A stretch of 64,000 nt of DNA from Streptomyces coeruleorubidus (GCF_028885415.1 NZ_CP118527.1:558001-622000), one strand, 5' to 3'. Counted from the first letter of the stretch, positions 9,158 through 18,640 are shown. The notes: generated from the sequence alone by a model not told the origin. Program-made: numbers and translations.

Positions 9158-10140
9158 GACAGCGCCTGCTTTCGCTGGACCCGGATGTAGACGAGGCCGA
9201 AGACCAGGGCGGCGACGACGAGCAGGTTGCCGACGGCCGCTCCGGGTCCGAAGGCGGGCAGGAGGTTGCCGAAGCCGAGCTGGTAGGACCAGGTGGCGAA
9301 GGTGGTGGAGGAGTCCGCCGGGCCGCCCTTGGTCATGATCCAGATGATGTCGAAGACCTTGAGCGTGTAGACCAGGCCCAGCAGCAGGGTGATCGCGGAC
9401 ACCGGGCGCAGCAGCGGGAAGGTGATGCGCCAGAAGCGCTGCCAGGCGTTCGCCCCGTCCAGCGCCGCGGCCTCGTACAGGCCGGCGGGGATGGACTGCA
9501 GGCCGCTGTGGAGCACGACCAGGTTGAAGGGGACGCCGATCCAGATGTTCGCGATGATCACCGAGGTGAGCGACCAGGACGGTGAGGTCAGCCAGTTCAC
9601 CGGGCCGATACCGATGGTGCTCAGCAGGGCGTTGACGATGCCGGAGTCGCTGTTGAGCATCCACGACCAGGTCGAGGCCGACACGATCAGCGGCAGCAGC
9701 CACGGCACCAGGAACAGGGCGCGCAGGGTCGCCGACAGCCGGAAGTGCTGGTGGAAGAAGACCGCGAGGGCCAGGCCGATGGCGTACTGGAAGACCAGGC
9801 ACACGGCCGTGAACACCACGGTGTGGAGCAGGGCCGGGGTGAACGTCGGGTCGTCGAGGATCTTCGTGTAGTTCTCCAGGCCCGTGAAGGGCGCGTTGCC
9901 CTGGACGAAGGAGCGGACCGTGTAGTTGCGCAGGCTCAGGTCGAGGTTGCGGTAGAGGGGATAGGCGTAGAAGAGGACGAGGTAGAGGGTGACCGGGGCG
10001 AGGAAGGCCCAGGCGGCCCACTGCTGGGAGGCCGGGCGGCGACGCGGCGCGGGACCGGCCGGGGGCGGGGCGGCGGTGGCCGCCCCGCCGTCCCGGTCGA
10101 GCGCGGGCCGGCGGGCCGGCGGATATGTCGACTGCTTCAT
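9154..10140 (-). CDS. Carbohydrate ABC transporter permease, MalF type
   Basis: This 328-residue permease begins with a Pro/Ala-rich cytoplasmic tail and then six membrane segments (WAAWAFLAPVTLYLVLFYAY first). The EAA motif is LYEAAALDGANAWQRFWRI. I prefer the ATG at 10140 (MKQSTYPPARRP); a GTG three codons upstream is also possible. It pairs with the MalG-type permease downstream to form the membrane channel for the binding protein encoded just upstream (gap 10 bases). Confidence 0.92.
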   Translation of the reverse strand: MKQSTYPPARRPALDRDGGAATAAPPPAGPAPRRRPASQQWAAWAFLAPVTLYLVLFYAYPLYRNLDLSLRNYTVRSFVQGNAPFTGLENYTKILDDPTFTPALLHTVVFTAVCLVFQYAIGLALAVFFHQHFRLSATLRALFLVPWLLPLIVSASTWSWMLNSDSGIVNALLSTIGIGPVNWLTSPSWSLTSVIIANIWIGVPFNLVVLHSGLQSIPAGLYEAAALDGANAWQRFWRITFPLLRPVSAITLLLGLVYTLKVFDIIWIMTKGGPADSSTTFATWSYQLGFGNLLPAFGPGAAVGNLLVVAALVFGLVYIRVQRKQALS

Positions 10141-10150
10141 CGGGCCCACG

Positions 10151-11392
10151 TCACTTGACTGCGGACTGCGCCGAAGTGAGAGCGTCCTTCGGGGACTTCG
10201 CCCCGCTGAGGGCGGACTGGACCGCCTTCCACAACTGCTCCGAGATCTTGGGGTACTTGGTGCCGAGGTCGCCGCTGGTGCGTCCCTTGGCCGACTTGAC
10301 CGCGTCGACCCAGGCCTTCAGCGCGGGGTTCGCCGCCACCTGCTTGTTCTGGACCTCGGCGGTGGGGGCCACGTAGGACAAGGTGGTGTCGGTGTCGTAC
10401 AGGTTCTGGGTGCTGGTCAGGCAGGCCGCCAGCTTCTGCGAGGTGGTGTAGCGGCCGGTGTCGTCCTGGACCGGGAGGGTGACGAACTCGCCGCCGGTCG
10501 GGGCCGCCGCGTTGCCCCCGTCGGCGCCCGGGATCGGCAGGACGCCGTACTCGAAGCCGGCCTTCTCGGCGTTTGCGAGCTGCCAGGTGCCGTTCTCGGC
10601 GAAGGCGTAGTCGCCGCCGGCGAACTCCTGCCAGCTGGTCGTCTGGGTGTTGTTGATGACCGAGTTGGGGGCGTAGCCCTGCTTCAGCCAGTCCTGCCAC
10701 AGCGACAGTGCGGAGACGGCCTCGTCCGAGTCGACCTTGGTGAGCTGCGCGCCCGATCCCCAGAACCAGGGCAGGAACTGGAAGCTGCCCTCCTCGGTGC
10801 CGATCGCCGAGAACGTGATGCCCTTCTTGCCGGCCTTCTTCACCTTCTCCAGCGCCGCCGTCAGCGACTTCCAGTCCTTGACCGAGGCGATGTCCACCCC
10901 GGCCTCCTTCAGCACCTTCTTGTTGTAGTAGAGGGCGAGGGTGTTGGCGCCGATCGGCGTGCCGTACGTCTTGCCGCCCGACTGGCCGGCCGCGAGCAGG
11001 TTCGGGTCGACCTTGGAGGTGGCGAGCTTGTTGTCGTCGGTCGTGGTGAGCACGCCCGCCTCGGCCAGGGTCGAGACCACGGGGTTGTCGACGATGAGCA
11101 CGTCCGGGGAGTTGCCCTGCTGGGCCGCCAGCAGCGTCTTGTTGGCCAGGTCGCTGGTGTCGAAGCCGGTCCGCTTGACCTTCACACCGGCCTGGGTGCC
11201 GCACTTGTCCAGCAGCTTCGTCCAGGCCGAGCCCTTGGCGAACTGCGGGTACGGGTCCCAGATCGTGTAGGTGCCGCTGTCGGCGTCCTTGGCGTCGGTG
11301 CTGCCCGCTCCGGAGGAACAGGCGGTGCCGACGACGGCGACGACGGTCGACAGGGCCACGGTGGCGAGGAGCCGTCTGGAGGAGCTGTGCAT
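10151..11392 (-). CDS. Sugar-binding lipoprotein of the ABC importer
   Basis: This 413-residue family-1 extracellular solute-binding protein starts with a lipoprotein signal (RRLLATVALSTVVAVVGTAC, lipidated Cys25). The mature part shows the usual two-lobed binding fold: ALYYNKKVLKEAGVD hinge region, FLPWFWGSGAQL, and SWQEFAGGDYAFAENGTWQL. It captures an oligosaccharide outside the membrane and hands it to the two permeases. It is the first gene of the importer operon; 119 bases separate it from the LacI repressor gene upstream on the same strand. Substrate is not evident, but the linked secreted glycosidase and GH63-like enzyme suggest a plant or fungal oligosaccharide. Confidence 0.92.
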   Translation of the reverse strand: MHSSSRRLLATVALSTVVAVVGTACSSGAGSTDAKDADSGTYTIWDPYPQFAKGSAWTKLLDKCGTQAGVKVKRTGFDTSDLANKTLLAAQQGNSPDVLIVDNPVVSTLAEAGVLTTTDDNKLATSKVDPNLLAAGQSGGKTYGTPIGANTLALYYNKKVLKEAGVDIASVKDWKSLTAALEKVKKAGKKGITFSAIGTEEGSFQFLPWFWGSGAQLTKVDSDEAVSALSLWQDWLKQGYAPNSVINNTQTTSWQEFAGGDYAFAENGTWQLANAEKAGFEYGVLPIPGADGGNAAAPTGGEFVTLPVQDDTGRYTTSQKLAACLTSTQNLYDTDTTLSYVAPTAEVQNKQVAANPALKAWVDAVKSAKGRTSGDLGTKYPKISEQLWKAVQSALSGAKSPKDALTSAQSAVK

Positions 11393-11511
11393 GGCGGGTC
11401 CTTCGTTCTTGGCATACGGGTGCCGTGGGAGAGGTGACGAGGGTGTGCGGGCACGCCGAACGGCGGCGGCTTGCCTGGTGAAGTGAGGAGAGTCGGAGGA
11501 GGGTTCGAGGG

Positions 11512-12534
11512 TCAGGCGGGGGACGCAGAGCCGGCGGGCCCGGTGCTCGCCCGCAGCGAGATGGGCGGTGCGAGAAGGTGGTGCCGAGGCGGCGCGTCGG
11601 GATGGTCGAGCCGTTCGATGAGCAGGTCGACGGCGCGGCGGCCCATCTCCTCGGCGGGTACGTCGGCCGCGGTGAGCTGCGGGGTCACCGTCTCCGCCCA
11701 CCGGCCGGCCACGACTCCGGTGACGGAGAAGTCACGCGGCACATGGCGCCCTGCCTGGGCGAGCCCTCGGTACAGGCCGCCCAGCGCAGCCTCGTTCAGC
11801 GTGACCAGGGCCGTGGTCGCCGGATCGTCGTGCAGGATCCGCTCCAGGCACGCCTGGCCGGACGCGGCGTCGTCCCCGCAGCAGTACGTGCGCACCGTCA
11901 GCCCGCGCTCGGCCGCGGCCTTGGTGAACCCGTCCAGTCCCCGGTGCGCGGACTCGTACCCCGCCCGCAGGAGCTGCTCCGGCCGGTTGACGAAGGCGAC
12001 CCGGCGATGGCCGAGGTCCGCGAGGTGGTGGACGCAAGCGGCCGCCAGCGCGGTGTGGTCCAGGCCGACCCACCAGCCGCCCTCCGGATGCGCGGTGCGG
12101 CCGATGGCCACGGAGGGGAAGTCCAGGGCGGCCAGGTGATCGACCCGGTCGTCCTCCAGTCTGATCTCCATCAGGATCGCGCCGTCGACCCGCCGTTCCC
12201 CCAGCAGCCGCTGGAAGGAGCGGTCGCTGTCCACGCCGCTCGGCGACAGCAGCACGTCGTAGTCGTGGGCCGCGGCGGCCTCGACGACACTGCCGATGAA
12301 GTCCAGCTGCATGCCGGTGTAGTGGTTCCCGGCCGGCGGGAAGACCAGGCCGATCGTGCTGGTCCGGCCGTTGGCCAGAGCGCGTGCGCTGGCGTTGGGC
12401 CGGTAGCCCAGCTCGTCGATGACCTCCTGGATCTTCCGGCGTGTCTCGTCCGACACCGGACGCTTGCCGCTCAGCGCGTAGGACACGGTGCTCCGCGAGA
12501 CACCGGCCCGCCGGGCGATCTCACCGATGTTCAC
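11512..12534 (-). CDS. LacI-family repressor of the sugar locus
   Basis: This 340-residue protein has the LacI HTH at residues 2-22 (IGEIARRAGVSRSTVSYALS), a hinge helix (SARALANGRTSTIGLV), and a sugar-binding domain ending in AEEMGRRAVDLLIERL. It is complete. The gene lies between the importer operon (same strand) and the divergent modular glycosidase. Three identical palindromes of the LacI type lie in the 320-base gap upstream, so autoregulation and repression of the glycosidase are likely. Inducer unknown. Confidence 0.92.
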   Translation of the reverse strand: MNIGEIARRAGVSRSTVSYALSGKRPVSDETRRKIQEVIDELGYRPNASARALANGRTSTIGLVFPPAGNHYTGMQLDFIGSVVEAAAAHDYDVLLSPSGVDSDRSFQRLLGERRVDGAILMEIRLEDDRVDHLAALDFPSVAIGRTAHPEGGWWVGLDHTALAAACVHHLADLGHRRVAFVNRPEQLLRAGYESAHRGLDGFTKAAAERGLTVRTYCCGDDAASGQACLERILHDDPATTALVTLNEAALGGLYRGLAQAGRHVPRDFSVTGVVAGRWAETVTPQLTAADVPAEEMGRRAVDLLIERLDHPDAPPRHHLLAPPISLRASTGPAGSASPA

Positions 12535-12572
12535 GGGGAACTCCTTGCGTGGGCTGCCGAACCGGCGACTGT

Positions 12573-12584
12573 CGAACCGGTTCG
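12573..12584. promoter_or_regulatory. LacI operator copy 1 (CGAACCGGTTCG)
   Basis: Perfect 12-base palindrome with central CG, the usual form of LacI-family sites, 39 bases upstream of the repressor start. A half-degenerate neighbour (CGAACCGGCG) lies at 12558-12567. Confidence 0.75.
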
Positions 12585-12692
12585 CGTGAAGTGAAGCTAA
12601 GAACTGCCCGGGCGGCTGTCAACACCCCGCGCAGCACTTCTTGTCCTGCGGCAGGGGTATTGCTGGGGGATTTCGCCAGTGCTAACTTCCTG

Positions 12693-12704
12693 CGAACCGG
12701 TTCG
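12693..12704. promoter_or_regulatory. LacI operator copy 2 (CGAACCGGTTCG)
   Basis: Identical palindrome, 120 bases from copy 1 and 80 from copy 3. These are near-integral numbers of helical turns, suitable for looping. Confidence 0.75.
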
Positions 12705-12772
12705 ACGAGCGGCGGTCTCTGTGTGCCGTAAGGGTCGACGGACGGGTCGCAGCCCATTTCCATGCGACGAGT

Positions 12773-12784
12773 CGAACCGGTTCG
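12773..12784. promoter_or_regulatory. LacI operator copy 3 (CGAACCGGTTCG)
   Basis: Identical palindrome, extended by one more matching pair at each end (GTCGAACCGGTTCGAC), 70 bases upstream of the glycosidase start. Confidence 0.75.
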
Positions 12785-12854
12785 ACTCCTTCAGTGTCCG
12801 ATTCAGCGTCCGAGCAGTCAGCGTCCGAGCAGTACGGAAACCACGGAGACCTCA

Positions 12855-15536
12855 GTGCGACGAAGAAGAACGACTGTGGCCACAGCCGCGGCGACGGCCG
12901 CCCTCGCCACCCTCCTGGCCGGCCCTTCCGCGGGGACCGCCGGGGCCGCGGAGCGGGAACGGCTCGTCATCGACCTCGCCACCGACACCGGTGCCTTCCA
13001 CGGCGGCGCCTCCGGCTCGCTGTACGGCGTGTACGGCGACGGCGTGCCGAGCCGCAACCTGATCGAGGGCATGCATCTGCGCACGGTGTCGACGAAGGCG
13101 CAGGACGGTCCGCAGCACCCGGGAGCGGACGCCCTGGAGATGCTGCCGCCGTTCGTGGACTCCGGCGGCAAGGACGTCTACATCTACATGACCGACATCT
13201 ACCGCGGCTTCCCGTACCAGTGGCCGGGCGCGGACGGTCCGGCGCGGCTCGCCGACTTCAAGAAGAAGATCAAGAAGCAGGTCCAGCAGGTCCTGACCAT
13301 GGGCGAGTACAAGGACAACGTCGTCTACGTGCCCTTCAACGAGCCCGAAGGGAACATGTTCGGGACCGGCGAGTGGAGCTACAACAAGGTCTCCTGGCTG
13401 AAGGACCCCCAGCACTACTTCGCGGCCTGGAAGGAGGTCTACCACCTCATCAAGGACCTCGACCCGGACGCCCGCATCGCCGGCCCCAACACCAGCGTCC
13501 TCTACAGCCAGGTCAAGGGCTTCCTCCAGTACGCCAAGGCCAACGACGTGGTGCCGGACGTGATGACCTGGCACGAGCTGTCGTCGCCCGCCGCGGTCCG
13601 CACGAACGTGGCGAAGTACCGACAGATGGAGAAGGACGTCGGGGTCGGCCCGCTGCCGATCAACGTCAACGAGTACGGGCACAACTACCACCTGTCGGTG
13701 CCCGGCCAGGTCGTCCAGTGGGTCTCCGCCATCGAGGAGTCGAAGATCGACGCCGACCTGGCGTACTGGAACATCGACGGCAACCTCAACGACTCGGCCG
13801 TGGAGGCCAACAAGGGCAACGGCCAGTGGTGGCTGTTCAACGCCTACGGGCAGATGTCCGGCCACACCGTGAAGGTGACCGCCCCGCACCCCAACCAGCA
13901 GTACACACTCCAGGGCGTGGCGACCCTCGACCAGGACAAGAAGCAGTCCCGGGCCCTCTTCGGCGGCAAGAGCGGCGACGCCGACATCGTCTTCGACCAC
14001 GTCGACCCGAAGCTGTTCGGGAAGACCGTGCGCGCCACCGTCCAGGAGATCCCCTGGAGCGGTCAGGTCGGCGACTCGGCACAGCCGTTGCGGCTCGCGG
14101 ACCAGGAACTGACGGTCGGCGCGGACGGATCGGTCACGCTGCCGATGACCGGCATGAACGAGATGTCCGCCTACCAGGTCATCCTCTCCCCCGGCGGCAA
14201 CGGCGGGAAACCGGCCGCGCCTTCGGTCAGCTGGCGCAAGACGTACGAGGCGGAGAACGCCACCTACACCGGCAAGGGCTACTCCAGGAACGGCCCCGAG
14301 GGCACGCCCTCCGACGTCGGTAAATTCGCCACATCGGGCGCCTACAACGTGGGCGGACTGCGCACCGGCTCCGACGGGGTCCTCGCCTTCGACGTCGAGG
14401 TCCCGCAGGACGGCACGTACGACCTGAGCGTCTTCGCCAACTCCTACAACCTGTACGACCTGGTGAAGGAACAGGGCCCGACCAACGTCTTCCTGCGGGT
14501 CGACGGCAAGGAGCCGCAGGAACTGAGGCTGCCGCTGGGCTACAAGTGGGTGGTCTGGGGCCACACCGACACGACGGTGAAGCTGACGGCGGGCAAGCAC
14601 CGGATCACGCTGGCCGCTCAGGACGCCGACCTCGGGGTCACCAAGGGTGACGCGATCATCGACAAGATCGATCTCGCCCTGCGCGACGAGAAGGTGACCG
14701 CCCCGGCGATCTACGAGGCCGAGTACGCCACTCTCACCGGAACCCGGCCGGGCTACACCCGCCCCGGCGCCTCCGGTCCCGGTGCCGTGCCGCTGCCGAA
14801 GGGCGCCTCCGCGACGTTCTGGGTCCACTCCCCCGCCGACGGTGAATCGACCGTGTCGGTCGACCACTTGGGCGGCGGCCGGGCGAGGCTGGCCCTCAAC
14901 GGCGAGAAGCTCGACCTGCCCCTGGCCGGCGGGACCGGGAAGGGCACGGACACGGTCCGGCTGTTCCTGTCCGGCGGCATCAACAAGATCACCGTCACCG
15001 GTACGGCGGGCGAGCTGATCCTCGACCGACTGCGGGTCGCCCCGTCGAAGGGCACCCTGGTGCCCACCGTCTACCAGGCCGAGAACGGCACGCTCACCGG
15101 CGCGGCGAAGGTCACCGGCGCCTACCCGTTCGCCGCGAACGGCAAGGCCGTCACGGACATCGGCGACGGCAAGGGCAACGCCCTCACCGTCGACGTGGTG
15201 GCCGCCAGGGCCGGGCGGCACGCGCTGACCATCCGCTACTCCAACGCCGAGCAGGCACCCGCCACCCACTACAACCCCGACCCGATCGCCCGCCACGCCG
15301 ACCTCTCCGTCAACGGCGGACCGGCCCGCCGGGTGCTGTTCCCGACCACCTTCCACTTCAACAACTTCTGGGACCTGACCGTCCCGGTCACCCTGAAGAA
15401 GGGCACGAACCGGCTCACCTTCACCGCCGAGGAACTCCCCGACTTCAACGGCGACACCTACAACCAGTACGACCAGCGGTCCCCGTACGCACCGGTGATC
15501 GACCGGCTCGCCATCACGCCGATGGCGGCCAAGTAG
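12855..15536 (+). CDS. Secreted clan GH-A-like glycosidase with three carbohydrate-binding modules
   Basis: This 893-residue protein starts at the GTG at 12855 (GGAG 7 bases upstream; the longer frame upstream would run through operator 3). A signal peptide (RRRRTTVATAAATAALATLL, cleaved after a GTAGAA-type site) is followed by a TIM-barrel catalytic domain. Probable acid/base Glu163 lies in VPFNEPEG and probable nucleophile Glu273 in NVNEYGHNY. A beta domain follows and then three CBM35/CBM6-like modules beginning KTYEAENATYTG, IYEAEYATLTG and VYQAENGTLTG. The closest known architecture is GH39-like or related GH-A enzymes; I cannot name the substrate. It probably liberates the oligosaccharide taken up by the linked importer. 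Confidence 0.85.
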   Translation: MRRRRTTVATAAATAALATLLAGPSAGTAGAAERERLVIDLATDTGAFHGGASGSLYGVYGDGVPSRNLIEGMHLRTVSTKAQDGPQHPGADALEMLPPFVDSGGKDVYIYMTDIYRGFPYQWPGADGPARLADFKKKIKKQVQQVLTMGEYKDNVVYVPFNEPEGNMFGTGEWSYNKVSWLKDPQHYFAAWKEVYHLIKDLDPDARIAGPNTSVLYSQVKGFLQYAKANDVVPDVMTWHELSSPAAVRTNVAKYRQMEKDVGVGPLPINVNEYGHNYHLSVPGQVVQWVSAIEESKIDADLAYWNIDGNLNDSAVEANKGNGQWWLFNAYGQMSGHTVKVTAPHPNQQYTLQGVATLDQDKKQSRALFGGKSGDADIVFDHVDPKLFGKTVRATVQEIPWSGQVGDSAQPLRLADQELTVGADGSVTLPMTGMNEMSAYQVILSPGGNGGKPAAPSVSWRKTYEAENATYTGKGYSRNGPEGTPSDVGKFATSGAYNVGGLRTGSDGVLAFDVEVPQDGTYDLSVFANSYNLYDLVKEQGPTNVFLRVDGKEPQELRLPLGYKWVVWGHTDTTVKLTAGKHRITLAAQDADLGVTKGDAIIDKIDLALRDEKVTAPAIYEAEYATLTGTRPGYTRPGASGPGAVPLPKGASATFWVHSPADGESTVSVDHLGGGRARLALNGEKLDLPLAGGTGKGTDTVRLFLSGGINKITVTGTAGELILDRLRVAPSKGTLVPTVYQAENGTLTGAAKVTGAYPFAANGKAVTDIGDGKGNALTVDVVAARAGRHALTIRYSNAEQAPATHYNPDPIARHADLSVNGGPARRVLFPTTFHFNNFWDLTVPVTLKKGTNRLTFTAEELPDFNGDTYNQYDQRSPYAPVIDRLAITPMAAK

Positions 15537-15548
15537 CCCCTGGTGAAC

Positions 15549-15585
15549 GCGAGGCGCCGATCCGGAAGCCCGGTCGGCGCCTCGC
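15549..15585 (+). terminator. Hairpin terminator after the modular glycosidase
   Basis: GCGAGGCGCCGATCCGG pairs with CCGGTCGGCGCCTCGC across a 4-base loop with one internal bulge, 12 bases after the stop codon. There is no long T tract, as usual in Streptomyces. Confidence 0.7.
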
Positions 15586-15609
15586 CTCGCACGTCGTGCC
15601 CGCGCTGCT

Positions 15610-16089
15610 TCACCCACCACAGGCCGGGCCGGCCGAGAACCGAGAACGGGGAGCCGGATCACCGCATTCGTGGGCCGGGTGCTGGCTATGCCCCCGAGCA
15701 GGTGTCGCAAGGCGGTTGAAGCCCGCGAGGCGGGGCGAGACGGTGAAGGGGAAGCCGCCGCCGTCGGGGGTTTTCAGAGCCGCCACGATGTCGGGGTCCG
15801 GCTCGCCGAATATCTCGAAGTGCTGCACGGTGCAGTGCTCCATCACGTCGCGGATGTACGGGTCCGACAGCCGCCAGTGCGTGCGAACGGCATCGGAGTC
15901 GCGGTAGAGCTGGAAACTGTGCGCCAGCATCCGCTCCTCGTCGATGAAAACCTCCACCATGAGCTGGGGGCCGTGCTCTTGGGTGAAGGCCACCGCCTGA
16001 GTGACAGCGTGCCGGAAGCCGTCGAGGTGACCGTCGGTGATGCGCATGGTGTTGCGGAAGAGAATGGTTCCGCTGTTTGAGATCTCCAT
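15610..16089 (-). CDS. Small ABM-like (quinol monooxygenase-type) protein of unknown function
   Basis: The 159-residue frame starts MEISNSGTILFRNTM and looks like a dimeric ferredoxin-like (ABM/NIPSNAP-type) domain: GHLDGFRHAVTQAVAFTQEH, a strand LMVEVFIDEERML, and a closing region FEIFGEPDPDI. I see no catalytic residues that fix a reaction. The last ~35 residues (after RLAGFN) are Pro/Ala/Gly-rich and may be read-through caused by a small indel, since related proteins end near that point. It is the third gene of a minus-strand set with an SDR and an alcohol dehydrogenase. Confidence 0.55.
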   Translation of the reverse strand: MEISNSGTILFRNTMRITDGHLDGFRHAVTQAVAFTQEHGPQLMVEVFIDEERMLAHSFQLYRDSDAVRTHWRLSDPYIRDVMEHCTVQHFEIFGEPDPDIVAALKTPDGGGFPFTVSPRLAGFNRLATPARGHSQHPAHECGDPAPRSRFSAGPACGG

Positions 16090-16129
16090 ACGCCGAGGGT
16101 CGTACCTGAACCGAGGTTGAGGTCAAGGG

Positions 16130-16851
16130 TCAGTCGAGCGCGACGCCCGTGTGCCTCTCCAGGGCTTGGACGAGCTGAGTCTGGAACCGTTCGTCCTGCG
16201 AGGCGGGGTGGGGTGTCCGGGTCTGCCGGTGGTACCAGTAGCCGCCGGTGGCCGGGGTCACGTCGGGGTGGGTGGCGAGCCATGCCTGCGTCTCGTGGCC
16301 GGCGGTCAGATCGTCCGGTGCGCCGCGCCCGCCCATACGGGTGGGGACCCACCCGGGGTCGACCGCGTGGCTGGAGGTTCCTTCCCAGCGGGAGGCGAAC
16401 GCGAGCGCGAGGGTGGTGACCCACAGTTTGGTGTCGTCGTAGGAGGCGGATCCGACGGCCGGCCGTCGCAGGTCGGTGGAGCCCGTTCGGTGCATGGAGC
16501 TGCTGAGGTAGATGAGCCTGGCCGGCTTGTCCATCAGGGCCGTCAGCACGTAGGGCGCGACCGTGTTGACGGTGACGTCCTCCGGGCGGTGCATGACGCC
16601 GGCGTTGTGGATGACGGCGTCGAAACGGCCGAACCCGGCGGCCTGCCGGGCGACATCGCGGATCTCGGCCGGCTCGGCCAGGTCCCGGTGATGACGCCTT
16701 TCCACCGGGCGCTGTCGTCCGCGCCGGAGAGCCGGGCCGGGTTGCGGACGTGGACGACCACGTCGTGCCCCTCGCCGACCAGCGCCTCCGCCGTGTTGCG
16801 CCCGAGCCCGCCGGCCGCTCCGGTCACCAGAACCAATGCCATGTCAGTCAT
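16130..16851 (-). pseudogene. Short-chain dehydrogenase/reductase, single frameshift
   Basis: The N-terminus has the NAD(P)-binding glycine motif VTGAAGGLGRNTAEAL. After WKGVITG the frame slips at a CCC run (16683-16685). The protein continues in the next frame as DLAEPAEIRDVARQAAGF with IHNAGVM, IYLSSSMH and the catalytic SYDDTKLW (the usual YxxxK appears here as YDDTK). Restoring one base gives 240 residues, a normal SDR length. The reaction is an NAD(P)-dependent alcohol/ketone interconversion of unknown substrate. It lies just downstream of a zinc alcohol dehydrogenase and is probably co-transcribed. Confidence 0.75.
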
Positions 16852-16857
16852 CTCCCA

Positions 16858-17879
16858 TCAGAGCGTCAGGAGCACCTTGGTGGCGCGCCGCTCGTCCATG
16901 GCCTTGTAGCCCTCCGCGGCCTCCTCCAGCGGCAGGGTGAGGTCGAAGACCTTGCCGGGGTCGATCTTGCGGTCCCAGATGAGCTGGATCAGGTCGGGCA
17001 GGAAGCGGCGTACCGGGGCGGGGCCGCCCTCGGTGTGGATGCCGGCGAAGAACAGGTCGATGCCCTGGATCGCGACGTCGTAGTTGACGCCGACGAAGCC
17101 CATGTGCCCACCGGGGCGGGTGGAGTCGATGGCCTGCATCGTCGACTCCTGGGTGCCGACGGCCTCGACCACCGAGTGCGCGCCGAGCCCGCCCGTGAGC
17201 TCCTTGATCCTGGCCACGCCCGCGTCACCGCGCTCGGCGACGATGTCGGTCGCGCCGTAGAAGCGCGCCAGCCCCTGCCGCTCGGGGTGGCGGGACATCG
17301 CGATGATGCGCTCGGCGCCCAGTTGCCTGGCGGCGAGGACGGCCATCAGGCCGACCGCGCCGTCGCCGACGACCGCGACCGTCTTGCCCGGTCCGGCCTC
17401 GGCCGCGACGGCCCCGTACCAGCCGGTGCCGAGCACGTCGGAGGCGGCGAGCAGCGACGGGATCAGGTCCTCGTCCGGCTGCCCCGGCGTGGCGACGAGT
17501 GTGCCGTCGGCGTGGGGGATGCGGGCCTTCTCGGCCTGGGTGCCGATCGTCTGCGCCACGAACTCCCGGTGCACACAGCCGGACTGGTAGCCCGCACGGC
17601 AGATCTCACACGTGTTGTCGGAGATCACGAACGACCCGACGACGAAGTCGCCCATCTTCACGCTGCGCACGTCGTCGCCGACTTCCTCGACCACGCCCAT
17701 GTACTCGTGGCCCATGGCCGTGTGGTCGGCGGGCTCGACCCGCGGTAGGGCCACAGGTCCGACCCGCAGATACAGGTCGCGGTCAGCCGGACGATCGCGT
17801 CGGTGGGCTCGACGATCTTCGGGTCCGCACGCTCCTCCACCCGGACATCACCGGCCGTGTACATGACTACGCCACGCAT
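16858..17879 (-). pseudogene. Zinc-dependent alcohol dehydrogenase (MDR), single frameshift
   Basis: The protein starts MRGVVMYTAGDVRVEERADP at 17879 and has the catalytic zinc region TATCICGSDLWPYRG. It slips at a CCC run (17739-17741) and resumes as AMGHEYMGVVEEVGDDV. The structural-zinc loop seems reduced (NTCEICRAGYQSGC). The cofactor motif VAVVGDGAVGLMAVL is intact. With one base restored it has 340 residues, normal for the family. It leads a minus-strand operon with the SDR and the ABM-like protein. A divergent MmyB-like regulator and a perfect inverted repeat lie immediately upstream. Confidence 0.8.
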
Positions 17880-18061
17880 GACTGCGTCTCCTTGCCTTCG
17901 CTGCTGTGTGCCGACGCCCGCAGCGCCGAGTCCTGCCGGGCGGGTCACCTCACCGCCCGAGGCGCTTGTGATCAGGCCGCGCCACCGGTGGCGGCGGAGC
18001 GGAAAGCGCCACGACATCCAGAGAACCAGCCCGTGGCACGGGCAGCGAGTCACTGATGATG

Positions 18062-18080
18062 GGTGTACTGGCAGTACACC
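18062..18080. promoter_or_regulatory. Inverted repeat between dehydrogenase operon and MmyB-like regulator
   Basis: GGTGTACT-GGC-AGTACACC is a perfect 8-base inverted repeat, 34 bases upstream of the regulator GTG and in the shared divergent region. MmyB-type XRE regulators of Streptomyces commonly bind such sites to control a neighbouring SDR/dehydrogenase operon, so this is the likely operator (inference). Confidence 0.65.
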
Positions 18081-18113
18081 CCAAGCCGCCGGACTCGGCC
18101 GTACGGTCGTGCT

Positions 18114-18640
18114 GTGGACAACCGTGACGAAGTCCGCGAGTTCCTCACCCCGGCGAGCCAAGATCACCCCGCGCGGGCCGGACTGCCGGCCGGCCCCCGG
18201 CGCCGCGTCCCCGGACTGCGCCGCAGCGAGGTCGCGGCCCTGGCCGACGTCAGCGTCGAGTACTACGCCAAACTCGAACGCGGCCACCTCGCGGGCGTCT
18301 CACCCGCCGTGCTCGAAGCCGTCGCCCGCGTCCTCCAGCTCGACGACGCGGAACGCGCCCACCTGCTCCATCTGGCCCAGGCCGCCGAGGGCTCCGACAC
18401 CCTCGCCCGCCCCCGGCCCCGCTCCGGCAGGCAGCGCACCCCGCACAAGAGCCTGCAGTGGACCCTGGACGCCATCACCACCGGGGCCGCGTTCGTCGTC
18501 AACGGCCGTCTGGATCTGCTCGCCACCGACCAGCTCGCCCGCGCCTTCTTCAGCGACATCTGCGGCTGGGCGGCGGGACCGTCGGGGTTCTGGGCGCCAG
18601 GGGTCATACCGGCCACTCCAGCAATCGGATTACCCTATCC
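18114..18640 (+). pseudogene. XRE regulator with MmyB-like domain, 3' end lost
   Basis: From the GTG at 18114 the frame encodes REFLTPASQDHPARAGLPAG, then RRVPGLRRSEVAALADVSVE (HTH region) and the start of an MmyB ligand domain (AFVVNGRLDLLATDQLARAF). Homology ends after ICGWAAG near 18600; what follows in frame is unrelated Pro/Arg-rich sequence to 18911. About 100 residues of the MmyB domain are missing. This is a join to a sugar-kinase remnant rather than a one-base slip. The HTH may still be made and bind the inverted repeat upstream. Confidence 0.7.

Noticed and set aside
12852..15710. A 952-residue open frame on the minus strand
   Set aside because: It is the exact antisense of the modular glycosidase, has a composition expected from GC-rich third positions, and shows no domain I recognise.
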